From Anaerotignum sp. MSJ-24 (GTDB lineage: Bacteria; Bacillota; Clostridia; Lachnospirales; Anaerotignaceae): a stretch of 64,000 nucleotides of DNA. Position 1 is the first letter of the stretch. Each line of letters begins with the position of its first letter. The position numbers and the translations under genes were made by a program. The notes beneath the pieces are model-generated. The model had not been told where the DNA came from. It searched no databases and worked only from the letters and a program-made list of their open reading frames with translations. This document shows, in pieces, positions 53,270-60,387 of this stretch. The stretch is from NCBI RefSeq assembly GCF_018918145.1, contig NZ_JAHLPX010000007.1:495078-559077 (forward strand), in the 5' to 3' direction.

Positions 53270-54304
53270 TCATTCAAACGCCTTATTTATATCAGTTATT
53301 CCGGAATCAATAAGCATTTGAGCAAATTCTATTCCGCCGATAAGGCGTACATTATTATTTTGTGCCATTACGACTGCCTCATTGGAAAAGCTATCTGCTG
53401 TGGATATTACCCATGGAATGATGAAATAATCTCCTGCCGCAAATTCATGCTGATTTTTATATTTTGAAATCTGTTCAACAGCCCATTGTGAGGTTCTGCC
53501 GTCATGTAATTTAGCCTGAACATAAAATATTATTTTGAGCGGCTCAAATTCCGCAACTATGTCTGCATCGGCTCCGTCGTATTTGTCAGAACTGTTTTTT
53601 GCCGGACGGTATGTGTTTGTTGCACCGATTTTGTTGAAGTACCATTTTACAAGAAGCTCGAATTTATCGGGATTAAGCTGTGTTTTTATTATATCGAGCA
53701 ATTTCTCCGCAAGTGTGTCAATTAACGAAGCGTATAAATTTATCGGAGTATCGGCATTTATTATTTTGTTTATGCTTTCGGCTAAATCGGAAATGTCGGC
53801 ATTTGTCTGGCGTATTTTCATTCTTGCCGTAAGCTTTCCATCGGCGTATTCATTTCTCGAAAGCTGTGTTTTTATAGGCTCAACCTCTATCATAAAGCCT
53901 AAATCTACATTTTCGGAGCTTTCCGGGCGGTATAGCAAACCGTTGCTGTCATGCGAAATAATGTCGTTGTTTTCAGATTTGAAACTGTCGAAATTCGGAA
54001 GCTCTGTGATAGGCAAAGCCTGTCCTTTTATTCTGTAAACGGAAAATTTTCTGTTGAACAGAGGTACAACAACATAATCGTTATATCCGAAATTCAGAAA
54101 ATTCCATAAGCTCCAACGGGAACGATATATGTTGTAGTTATGTTCAGTCATTATTTTTTCAAATTCTTTTACATCTTTGACCTTGTCTATTCCGCTGTCA
54201 TAAAGCGATGACCAGCCGATTGTGAGCCAGCCTTCCGATAAAAACTTATAAGCTGCGTCCCATTCGTGTGAAATTCTGTGAAGCCAGTATTTGTTGTTTT
54301 CCAT
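53270..54304 (-). CDS. Mrr-like restriction endonuclease (solitary)
   Basis: A 344-residue protein. The C-terminal third carries an Mrr-type PD-(D/E)xK core: FELLVKWYFNKIGA, then DGADADIVAEF, IIFYVQAKLHDGRTSQWAVEQI (the D...QxK triad), and IPWVISTADSFSNEA. The N-terminal two thirds (WLHRISHEWDAAYKFLSEGWLTIGWS...) may be the target-recognition part. No methyltransferase or specificity subunit adjoins, so a type IV modification-dependent enzyme is likely (inference). Confidence 0.82.
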   Translation of the reverse strand: MENNKYWLHRISHEWDAAYKFLSEGWLTIGWSSLYDSGIDKVKDVKEFEKIMTEHNYNIYRSRWSLWNFLNFGYNDYVVVPLFNRKFSVYRIKGQALPITELPNFDSFKSENNDIISHDSNGLLYRPESSENVDLGFMIEVEPIKTQLSRNEYADGKLTARMKIRQTNADISDLAESINKIINADTPINLYASLIDTLAEKLLDIIKTQLNPDKFELLVKWYFNKIGATNTYRPAKNSSDKYDGADADIVAEFEPLKIIFYVQAKLHDGRTSQWAVEQISKYKNQHEFAAGDYFIIPWVISTADSFSNEAVVMAQNNNVRLIGGIEFAQMLIDSGITDINKAFE

Positions 54305-54340
54305 TTAAATGCTCCTTTTTTGACTGTAAACGTCTATAAC

Positions 54341-54375
54341 ATAAAAAAACTGCCTTATTTTATACAAAGGCAGTT
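54341..54375 (-). terminator. Terminator of the degV gene
   Basis: Minus strand AACTGCCTT / AAGGCAGTT stem, then TTTTTTAT. Confidence 0.85.
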
Positions 54376-54388
54376 AAAATTTGTATTA

Positions 54389-55231
54389 TTAATCAAATGC
54401 GAATATAATGCCGCCGTTTCCGGCATAAAGGCTGGAAACGCCTCTGGTTGCGTTGATTACTATTTTAAGATTGGGAACAACGGCAAGTATTCTTTCACGA
54501 ATATCCAAAGCTCTGCCCATGCAGTTGCACTGTGCAATGATGAGAGTCTGCGTTTTCTTTTTCACACATTCCTCGCAAATGAGATTTATCAGCTTTGTAA
54601 GTGCCTTATTTATGCCTCTTGCCTGACCCACCTGATAAATAGTGCCTTCTTTGCTTCCTGCCATTATCGGAACGATATGCAGAAGGTTTGCGGCAATCTT
54701 TTTAACACCGGTAAGACGACCGTTTCTTTCAAGAAAGCTTAAATCCTCAAGAACAAAGTAGGTAGATATGCTTGAAATATATTCTTCGGTTTTTTTGACT
54801 ATTTCTTCGAAGGAAAGCTCCTGTTTTTCGAATTCCATAACCTTTGCAGCTTCTATTGTTTCGCCGGCAGAGGCTGAACGACTGTTGAAAACATATATTT
54901 TAACATATGGATTAATTTCTTCATAAAGCTTTTTTGCAAGCATTGCACTGTTATATGAGCCGCTGAGCTGTTCCGAAAGAGTAAAAACATAAATACGAGA
55001 GCAATCGCAGTCGTAAGCTTTCATAAACTGTTCGGGAGAAGGACAAGCCGATTTCGGGCAGGCTGTTGTTGAAGCAACCGCATTGAGAAACGCAGCCTGA
55101 TTGAATGTTTCGTCGTCAACAACTCTATATTCACCAACTTCGAGAGTAAGAGGTACGTTGGTAAAATGTCCGCTTAAAGCCATTTCTTCGGTTAATTCGC
55201 CGCAGCTGTCAAGAATAATCTTATATGACAT
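54389..55231 (-). CDS. DegV-family fatty-acid-binding protein
   Basis: A 280-residue DegV protein (YKIILDSCGELTEEM, TTACPKSACPSPEQFMKAY, SGSYNSAMLAKKLYEE, SRSASAGETIEAAKV). FakB-type DegV proteins present fatty acids to FakA kinase; FakA is not here. AAAGGAG precedes the ATG. Two tandem 32-bp repeats lie just upstream. Confidence 0.9.
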   Translation of the reverse strand: MSYKIILDSCGELTEEMALSGHFTNVPLTLEVGEYRVVDDETFNQAAFLNAVASTTACPKSACPSPEQFMKAYDCDCSRIYVFTLSEQLSGSYNSAMLAKKLYEEINPYVKIYVFNSRSASAGETIEAAKVMEFEKQELSFEEIVKKTEEYISSISTYFVLEDLSFLERNGRLTGVKKIAANLLHIVPIMAGSKEGTIYQVGQARGINKALTKLINLICEECVKKKTQTLIIAQCNCMGRALDIRERILAVVPNLKIVINATRGVSSLYAGNGGIIFAFD

Positions 55232-55247
55232 AGGTATATTACTCCTT

Positions 55248-55311
55248 TAATTATACAATGTTCTATTATTAACTATATATAATTATACAATGTTTTATTA
55301 TTAACTATATA
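55248..55311. repeat. Two tandem 32-bp direct repeats in the degV promoter region
   Basis: Copies at 55248-55279 and 55280-55311 with one mismatch. Each holds TATAAT on the minus strand (55255-55250 and 55287-55282), so the degV -10 region has been duplicated. Confidence 0.85.
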
Positions 55312-55360
55312 CCCTTTATCGGTTGGATTTCAATAGACAAATGTGCACACATTGTATCAA

Positions 55361-55402
55361 AATCAACACTTTGTTGACACTTTGTTGATTTTCTTATATA
55401 AT
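55361..55402 (+). promoter_or_regulatory. TetR gene promoter with overlapping operator
   Basis: A consensus promoter, TTGACA (55374-55379), 17-base spacer, TATAAT (55397-55402). The inverted repeat AATCAACA...TGTTGATT spans 55361-55390, and an 11-base-spaced direct repeat ACACTTTGTTGA lies inside. This covers the -35 box, fitting autorepression. Confidence 0.8.
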
Positions 55403-55430
55403 TTTAATATAATATTCGGAGGCTATTATA

Positions 55431-56024
55431 ATGAAAGAAAATATAAAAGATAATAAAGAAAATAAAGAAAATAAAGAAAGCAGACGCGTACAGATGACCA
55501 AAAAGCTTCTTCGTGAGAGCGTTATTGAGCTGATGGATAAAAAGCCGCTAAATAAAATTTCAATAAAGGACATCTGCGATAATGCTGATGTGAACAGAAC
55601 AACTTTTTATAAATATTACGGAGATCAGTTTGAGCTTGTTAAAGAGGCAGAAGACGAGGTACTTGAAAAACTCGGTGAGTTTCTCGGAAACTTGAAATCG
55701 GATACGCTTGTAATATCCATGCTTGAAACATTTCTTTACTATATAAAAGAAAACGGTTATGCTTATCATATACTGCTCAATAATAGCTCGGATTATTCTT
55801 TTAGTTACCGTCTTATGCACGTCACGCTGGACAAGCTTATGGCAGAAAGATTTAATCTCGGTCTTGATGAAACTAATAAAAAGTATGTTTATAATCTGAT
55901 TGTTATGGGTGCAATAAACACAATAGACCTGTGGATAAACAGTGATTTCGATACTTCGGTTGAAGAACTGGCAGAACTGATGTATAATTTCATAAATAGC
56001 GGAATACATGCAATATCAAAATAA
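55431..56024 (+). CDS. TetR/AcrR-family regulator
   Basis: A 197-residue regulator. Residues 1-20 are a Lys/Glu/Asn-rich run with NKE repeats; the HTH follows (LNKISIKDICDNADVNRTTFYKYYGDQFELVKEAE, about 40-75). The C-terminal ligand domain is of the DhaS-like TetR_C type. TCGGAGG precedes the ATG. Possible targets are itself, degV (divergent) or the downstream adenine deaminase. Confidence 0.88.
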   Translation: MKENIKDNKENKENKESRRVQMTKKLLRESVIELMDKKPLNKISIKDICDNADVNRTTFYKYYGDQFELVKEAEDEVLEKLGEFLGNLKSDTLVISMLETFLYYIKENGYAYHILLNNSSDYSFSYRLMHVTLDKLMAERFNLGLDETNKKYVYNLIVMGAINTIDLWINSDFDTSVEELAELMYNFINSGIHAISK

Positions 56025-56099
56025 ATTTATAAAAGTTTGGGACAAATGTTTTAATAGTTTTTGAATATTGGTGAAATATATGCTTTTAGGAGGTCAATC

Positions 56100-57872
56100 A
56101 TGAGAACACTTGAGGAAACAAAAGAACTTATCGCCTGTGGTCTTGGAGAAATTCCATGCGACTGTAAGCTTCAAAATGTTAAGCTTGTTGATGTATTTTC
56201 CGGGGAGATATTTGAAACTGATGTGTATATAAAAGGCAAAAGAATTGTTTCAATAGATAAAAATGCAAATCTCAAAGCGGATAAAATTAAGGACTGTACC
56301 GGACTCTATGCAGTACCGGGCTTTATTGATGCTCATATGCACTTTGAGTCTACAATGCTTTCGCCGGAGGCGCTTGCGTCCGTTGTCGTTCCATGCGGCA
56401 CAACAACCATGCTTGCCGACCTTATGGAGATTGCCAATGCCGCCGGAGAGGACGGTCTGCGAGAAATGCTTAAATCCATTGAGAAACTGCCTTATCGTAT
56501 GCTTATCGAGGTTTCCTCAAGAGTTCCGACTGCTCCCGGATTGGAAACAACAGGCGCAGTTCTCGGAGCTAAAGAGGTAGACGGTCTTCTTGAATGGGAC
56601 AAGAGCATAAGCCTTGGCGAAATGGATTCGTCTAAAATACTGATAACAAGAGAGGATCAGTATATAGAAAAAATCCTTTCCGCATTGAAAAGAGGCAAGG
56701 TTGTAAACGGCCATGCAATAGGCAGACTCGGACAGGAGCTCAATATATATGCCGCATCGGGCATTTCCGATGACCACGAATGTGTTACTGTACAGGAAAT
56801 GACTGAAAGACTTCGTGTCGGAATAAAGGTGTTTATACGTGAAGGCAGTACCGAAAGAAATGTTGAAACGCTTGTTAAGGGCATTGTTGCCAACAATATT
56901 CCTACCGATAATATTATGTTCTGTACAGATGATAAGCATATCGACGATATTAAAAACGAAGGACATATAAACTATAATGTAAATAAATCCATTGAGCTTG
57001 GTCTTTCGCCGATGACGGCTATCCAGATGGCAACAATTCATACAGCAAAGCATTTCCGTATGGAGGAAGAAATCGGCAGTATAACTCCCGGACGTCTTGC
57101 GGATATTATTCTCTGCGACAGTATCGAGAAAATTGTGCCGAAGGAGGTCTGGTTTGAAGGAAAACCTGTTGCCGATAACGGTGTGCTTACCGCAAAGCCG
57201 GAAATAAGAAAATATCCTGATTGGATTAAGGATACGGTTCATCTGCTTAAGCCGGTTTATGCGGAACGCTTTGAGCTGGAATGTCCGGAAGAAAAGATAC
57301 ATAACGGCAGAGCTAAGGCAAGAATAATAGAGCTTATTGACGGCCAGATAGTTAATAACGAGCTGCACGATACACTTCCGGTTAAGGACGGAAAGCTTGT
57401 GTGTGATATAGACAAGGACTATCTTAAGCTTGCCGTTGTTGAGCGTTACGGAAAGACGGGAACAATAGGCGTTGGCTTTGTAAAGGGCTTTAAAATAAAG
57501 AAGGGTGCAATGGCATATTCAATGTCACATGACCATCACAATATAGTCGTTGTAGGAACAAATGATGAGGATATGGCACTTGCGGCTAACCATATCGCAG
57601 AAATAAAAGGCGGTCTGTGCGTTGTGGATAACGGCAGAGTTACAGCAGATATGGCACTCACAATAGGCGGACTCATGAGCGAAGGCACTGCGGAAGAGGT
57701 AGCCGAACAGCTTGATGTTATGAATAATGCGGCAAAGGCGCTCGGCTGTGAAATGGATGCACCGTTTATGGCACTCAGCTTTATATCACTGCCGACTGTT
57801 CCGGAGCTCGGTCTTACGGATAAGGGACTTGTGGACGTAATCAATCATAAATTAATAGATGTTATTTTGTAA
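56100..57872 (+). CDS. ade: Adenine deaminase
   Basis: A 590-residue amidohydrolase that converts adenine to hypoxanthine and ammonia. PGFIDAHMHFESTML (metal-binding HxH), VNGHAIGRLGQELNIYAASGISDDHECV and CTDDKH are the metal and substrate motifs; the C-terminal domain (MSHDHHNIVVVGTNDEDMALA) is typical. An in-frame TTG at 56061 exists, but AGGAGG at 56088-56093 sets ATG 56100. Confidence 0.94.
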   Translation: MRTLEETKELIACGLGEIPCDCKLQNVKLVDVFSGEIFETDVYIKGKRIVSIDKNANLKADKIKDCTGLYAVPGFIDAHMHFESTMLSPEALASVVVPCGTTTMLADLMEIANAAGEDGLREMLKSIEKLPYRMLIEVSSRVPTAPGLETTGAVLGAKEVDGLLEWDKSISLGEMDSSKILITREDQYIEKILSALKRGKVVNGHAIGRLGQELNIYAASGISDDHECVTVQEMTERLRVGIKVFIREGSTERNVETLVKGIVANNIPTDNIMFCTDDKHIDDIKNEGHINYNVNKSIELGLSPMTAIQMATIHTAKHFRMEEEIGSITPGRLADIILCDSIEKIVPKEVWFEGKPVADNGVLTAKPEIRKYPDWIKDTVHLLKPVYAERFELECPEEKIHNGRAKARIIELIDGQIVNNELHDTLPVKDGKLVCDIDKDYLKLAVVERYGKTGTIGVGFVKGFKIKKGAMAYSMSHDHHNIVVVGTNDEDMALAANHIAEIKGGLCVVDNGRVTADMALTIGGLMSEGTAEEVAEQLDVMNNAAKALGCEMDAPFMALSFISLPTVPELGLTDKGLVDVINHKLIDVIL

Positions 57873-57883
57873 AATATAGTGTG

Positions 57884-57924
57884 AAAAATAGCTGTCACTT
57901 TGGAAACTCGGTGACAGCTATTTT
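57884..57924 (+). terminator. Terminator of ade
   Basis: A 12-bp stem, AATAGCTGTCAC / GTGACAGCTATT, then TTGTATAAAAAATTTT. Confidence 0.85.
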
Positions 57925-57976
57925 GTATAAAAAATTTTAGATTTATGGTGATTTTGGCTAATTTCCGAATATAATA

Positions 57977-58007
57977 AAAGTAGGGAAAATCCTATTATCC
58001 CTACTTT
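57977..58007 (+). promoter_or_regulatory. Leader hairpin / inverted repeat before the AbrB-type gene
   Basis: Perfect 10-bp arms, AAAGTAGGGA / TCCCTACTTT, 11-base loop, 5 bases upstream of the AAGGAGG site. It may be a DNA operator or an RNA structure near the start. Confidence 0.6.
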
Positions 58008-58026
58008 ATGTAAGGAGGAACATATT

Positions 58027-58272
58027 ATGGCTTTAAATACATTTTTTGATAATGCTAAGGTTATGTCCAAAGGACAGGTTACAATTCCGAAGGATATAAG
58101 ACAGATACTCGGAGTTGAAAGCGGTGACAGAATTACATTTATAGTGGAAGGAAATACAGTACGAATTGTAAATTCCGCAGTTTATGCAATGCAGATGCTT
58201 CAGAATGAAATGCAGGGTGAAGCCGAAAAAGTTCTGGAATCTGTTTCGTATGAGAAAAGCAATAATGAATAA
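58027..58272 (+). CDS. AbrB/MazE/SpoVT-family DNA-binding protein
   Basis: An 81-residue transition-state-type regulator with the swapped-hairpin domain at 9-50 (AKVMSKGQVTIPKDIRQILGVESGDRITFIVEGNTVRIV) and a helical tail. No toxin partner adjoins, so an antitoxin role is not supported. A strong inverted repeat directly upstream could be its own site. Confidence 0.88.
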   Translation: MALNTFFDNAKVMSKGQVTIPKDIRQILGVESGDRITFIVEGNTVRIVNSAVYAMQMLQNEMQGEAEKVLESVSYEKSNNE

Positions 58273-58314
58273 TTGCTTATAAAAAATACCGCAATTCCGG
58301 TAAAGAAATATTAT

Positions 58315-58919
58315 ATGAAAAAAGTTGTTATTTTTGGAGCTGCTGGACATACCGGAAAGTACATTACACGCAAAATGCAAAAACAGAAGGTATTGAGCTT
58401 TCGGCCTTTGTGAGAAATCCGCAGAAGTTTTCGGATATGGATATGACGGGCGTTAATATAATACAGGGCGATGCACTTAATGAGGAAGATGTACTCCGAG
58501 CTATGGAAGGGCAGGATATTCTCTTTTGCTCACTTGAAGGCGATGTACTGACAATGGCTAAAAATATTGTAGCTGCATTGGATAAAACCACTGTTAAAAG
58601 AATTATATGGATTACAGGAATGGGAATTCATCACGAAATCACAGGTGTACGTGGAATGATGCTGAACCGATATGCGAAGCAAAGACCGGAGTATATCGAG
58701 GCCGCCGATGTTATTGCGGCAAGCAATGCAGTTACTACATTACTGCGTTGTCCCGGAATACAGAACGGTGATAATGAAAAGTATGAACTGACAAAAGAAG
58801 GAATACAGCCGTCCAATAGAAATGTGGATCGTGCGGCTATTGCACAGTGCATGGCCGATATGATTGCCGATGAAAGCATGGGCGTGAATGACAGCTTGGC
58901 AATTACTAACGCAAAATAA
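58315..58919 (+). pseudogene. NAD(P)-binding Rossmann protein, frameshifted
   Basis: The gene begins at ATG 58315 (KKVVIFGAAGHTGKYITRK, a GxxGxxG NAD(P) motif) and in that frame stops at 58413. The rest (GIELSAFVRNPQKF ... RIIWITGMGIHH ... LLRCPGIQNGD ... VDRAAIAQCMADMI) continues in another frame to 58919, as one YwnB-like NAD(P)H-binding protein of about 200 residues. One extra A in the five-A run at 58379-58383 would restore it. It is a recent mutation, a sequencing error, or slippage on the A-run. Confidence 0.8.
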
Positions 58920-58934
58920 TTTATATGACAAAAG

Positions 58935-58972
58935 AAAAGACTAAAAGTGATTGTTGGCTTTTAGTCTTTTTT
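58935..58972. terminator. Bidirectional terminator
   Basis: A 13-bp stem, AAAAGACTAAAAG / CTTTTAGTCTTTT, with flanking T/A runs, between convergent genes. Confidence 0.92.
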
Positions 58973-58978
58973 AATATA

Positions 58979-59069
58979 TTATATTTTCACCTCTTTAATA
59001 GGTTTTAAAAATTCCTCCGGTTCAATATAAAGATTTTTAAGTATGGGTATTAAATCGATATATTCCTCC
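58979..59069 (-). other. Protein-like reading frame after the methyltransferase stop
   Basis: On the minus strand, the +1 frame after the methyltransferase TGA reads about 30 plausible residues (EEEYIDLIPILKNLY..., ending KPIKEVKI) to a TAA at 58979. It has no start codon of its own. It could be a lost C-terminal extension joined by one missing A in the five-A run at 59073-59077, a remnant, or chance. Confidence 0.25.
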
Positions 59070-59690
59070 TCATTTTTGTCCGATTACGGTATAAATGAAC
59101 CCTTTAAGCTGTTTGCTTTTTACCTTTCTGAAGCCGTTTTTCTCCATACGCCTTGCCAAGTCCTTTCGGTTTCCGGTGTGGCAGTCGCCGCTTTGCATAA
59201 GCTTGAAAAGAATGTTGTTGTCAAACCAAGCACCTATGCCGCCGACGCCTGTGTCCGAAAGTATGTAAAGTCCGTTTGGCTTGAGCACACGATATACCTC
59301 ACGCATTGCCTTGTCCGGATCGGGATAATGATGAAAGCTCTGTATGCAGGTTACAATGTCGAAGCTGTTGTCATCATAGGGCAGGCTGTCGGCATAGCCC
59401 TGTACAAGCTCTGCGTTTTTGATGTTTTTTGATCTTGCAATTTCAAGCATATTTTCTGATAAATCCAAGCCGTAATATTCGGCGTTTTTGCAGTTGGAGA
59501 GATGCTCAAGTAGACAGCCTGTTCCACAGCCGACATCAAGCAGAGTTTCGTATTTTTGGTTGAGCAGAAATTTTTGGACATCGGCACAGCTTATCTTTGC
59601 TGGGCCGGAATAATATTCGCTTGTGTTGCTGTCGTATTGGTTAGCCTGTTTATTAAAATGCCGTCTTGACAATTCTACATAATTTTTCAT
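59070..59690 (-). CDS. Class I SAM-dependent methyltransferase
   Basis: A 206-residue methyltransferase (UbiE/Methyltransf_11 type) with motif I LLDVGCGTGCLLEHL, GLDLSENMLEIA, and FDIVTCIQSFHHYPDPDKAMREVYRVLKPNGLYIL. It acts on an unknown small molecule. AAGGAG precedes ATG 59690. The promoter has a perfect palindromic operator; the divergent MarR gene lies about 235 bases away. Confidence 0.9.
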   Translation of the reverse strand: MKNYVELSRRHFNKQANQYDSNTSEYYSGPAKISCADVQKFLLNQKYETLLDVGCGTGCLLEHLSNCKNAEYYGLDLSENMLEIARSKNIKNAELVQGYADSLPYDDNSFDIVTCIQSFHHYPDPDKAMREVYRVLKPNGLYILSDTGVGGIGAWFDNNILFKLMQSGDCHTGNRKDLARRMEKNGFRKVKSKQLKGFIYTVIGQK

Positions 59691-59706
59691 TGGAATATCA
59701 CTCCTT

Positions 59707-59722
59707 GTTAGTATATACTAAC
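59707..59722. promoter_or_regulatory. 16-bp perfect palindrome at the methyltransferase start point
   Basis: GTTAGTATATACTAAC is a perfect palindrome directly downstream of the -10 box, where a bound repressor would block transcription. A second perfect palindrome, TTTTGTACAAAA (59730-59741), fills the promoter spacer. Confidence 0.75.
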
Positions 59723-59751
59723 ATTATAGTTTTGTACAAAATTAAAATCAA
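59723..59751 (-). promoter_or_regulatory. Promoter of the methyltransferase
   Basis: Minus strand TTGATT (59751-59746), 17-base spacer, TATAAT (59728-59723). Confidence 0.8.
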
Positions 59752-59794
59752 TATGGCAGATAATTATTGTAAAAAAACCTTAAGAAACACTTAA

Positions 59795-59823
59795 TTGACT
59801 TTTGGTATATTTCAACATATGAT
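59795..59823 (+). promoter_or_regulatory. Promoter of the MarR-export operon
   Basis: TTGACT (59795-59800), 17-base spacer, TATGAT (59818-59823), with a leader of about 95 bases. Confidence 0.72.
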
Positions 59824-59848
59824 AATTTCAGATTACAATTAGTGTGGG

Positions 59849-59878
59849 TTTATGCCAATAATTATGGCTTGGCATAAA
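59849..59878 (+). promoter_or_regulatory. Inverted repeat in the MarR leader
   Basis: Perfect 10-bp arms, TTTATGCCAA / TTGGCATAAA, separated by 10 bases. Likely an operator of the MarR protein downstream of its own promoter, or an RNA hairpin. Confidence 0.65.
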
Positions 59879-59925
59879 ATATACATAATTGTTTGACGAT
59901 TAAATAAATACGGGGAGGTAACAAA

Positions 59926-60369
59926 ATGGAACAGACAGGACTATTATATTCAGAATTTATTACTCAGTATAATTTTGAGCTGAAGAAATATCTTACAAAT
60001 TCCGGCATGCCTTTTAATCAGGCAAAGGCATTGATGCTTATAGGCGTTTTCGGCGAAGAAGACCTTTCGCAGAAAGAACTGGCAGAGCTGTGCGGTATTG
60101 ATACTCCGGCAATGTCAAGGGTTATTGATAAGCTTTCTGAGGAAGGATATATAATAAGGGAAAAACAGACCGTGGATTCAAGGCGCGTTAATCTTGAGCT
60201 TACCGATAAGGGCAGAGAGAAAAGCAGTGCAATAATTGATATGTATAACGATTATAATGCGGAATTTCTTTCGCCTTTGAGTAAAGCGGAACGCAGACAG
60301 CTTTCGGGAATATTGTCCAAGATTACACATAAAAGTGAACTTGTCAGAAGATTGAAAAGCAAAAAATAA
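59926..60369 (+). CDS. MarR-family regulator
   Basis: A 147-residue winged-helix regulator (DLSQKELAELCGIDTPAMSRVIDKLSEEGYIIREKQTVDSRRVNLELTDKG). GGGGAGG precedes the ATG. It is the first gene of an operon with an adaptor, ABC ATPase and permease, the standard layout for a repressor of an export system. Confidence 0.93.
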   Translation: MEQTGLLYSEFITQYNFELKKYLTNSGMPFNQAKALMLIGVFGEEDLSQKELAELCGIDTPAMSRVIDKLSEEGYIIREKQTVDSRRVNLELTDKGREKSSAIIDMYNDYNAEFLSPLSKAERRQLSGILSKITHKSELVRRLKSKK

Positions 60370-60387
60370 ATAGAAAGGATTTCTGAA

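Noticed and set aside
58027..58272. MazE-like antitoxin of a toxin-antitoxin pair
   Set aside because: No toxin-sized gene follows or overlaps; the downstream gene is an NAD(P)-binding protein.
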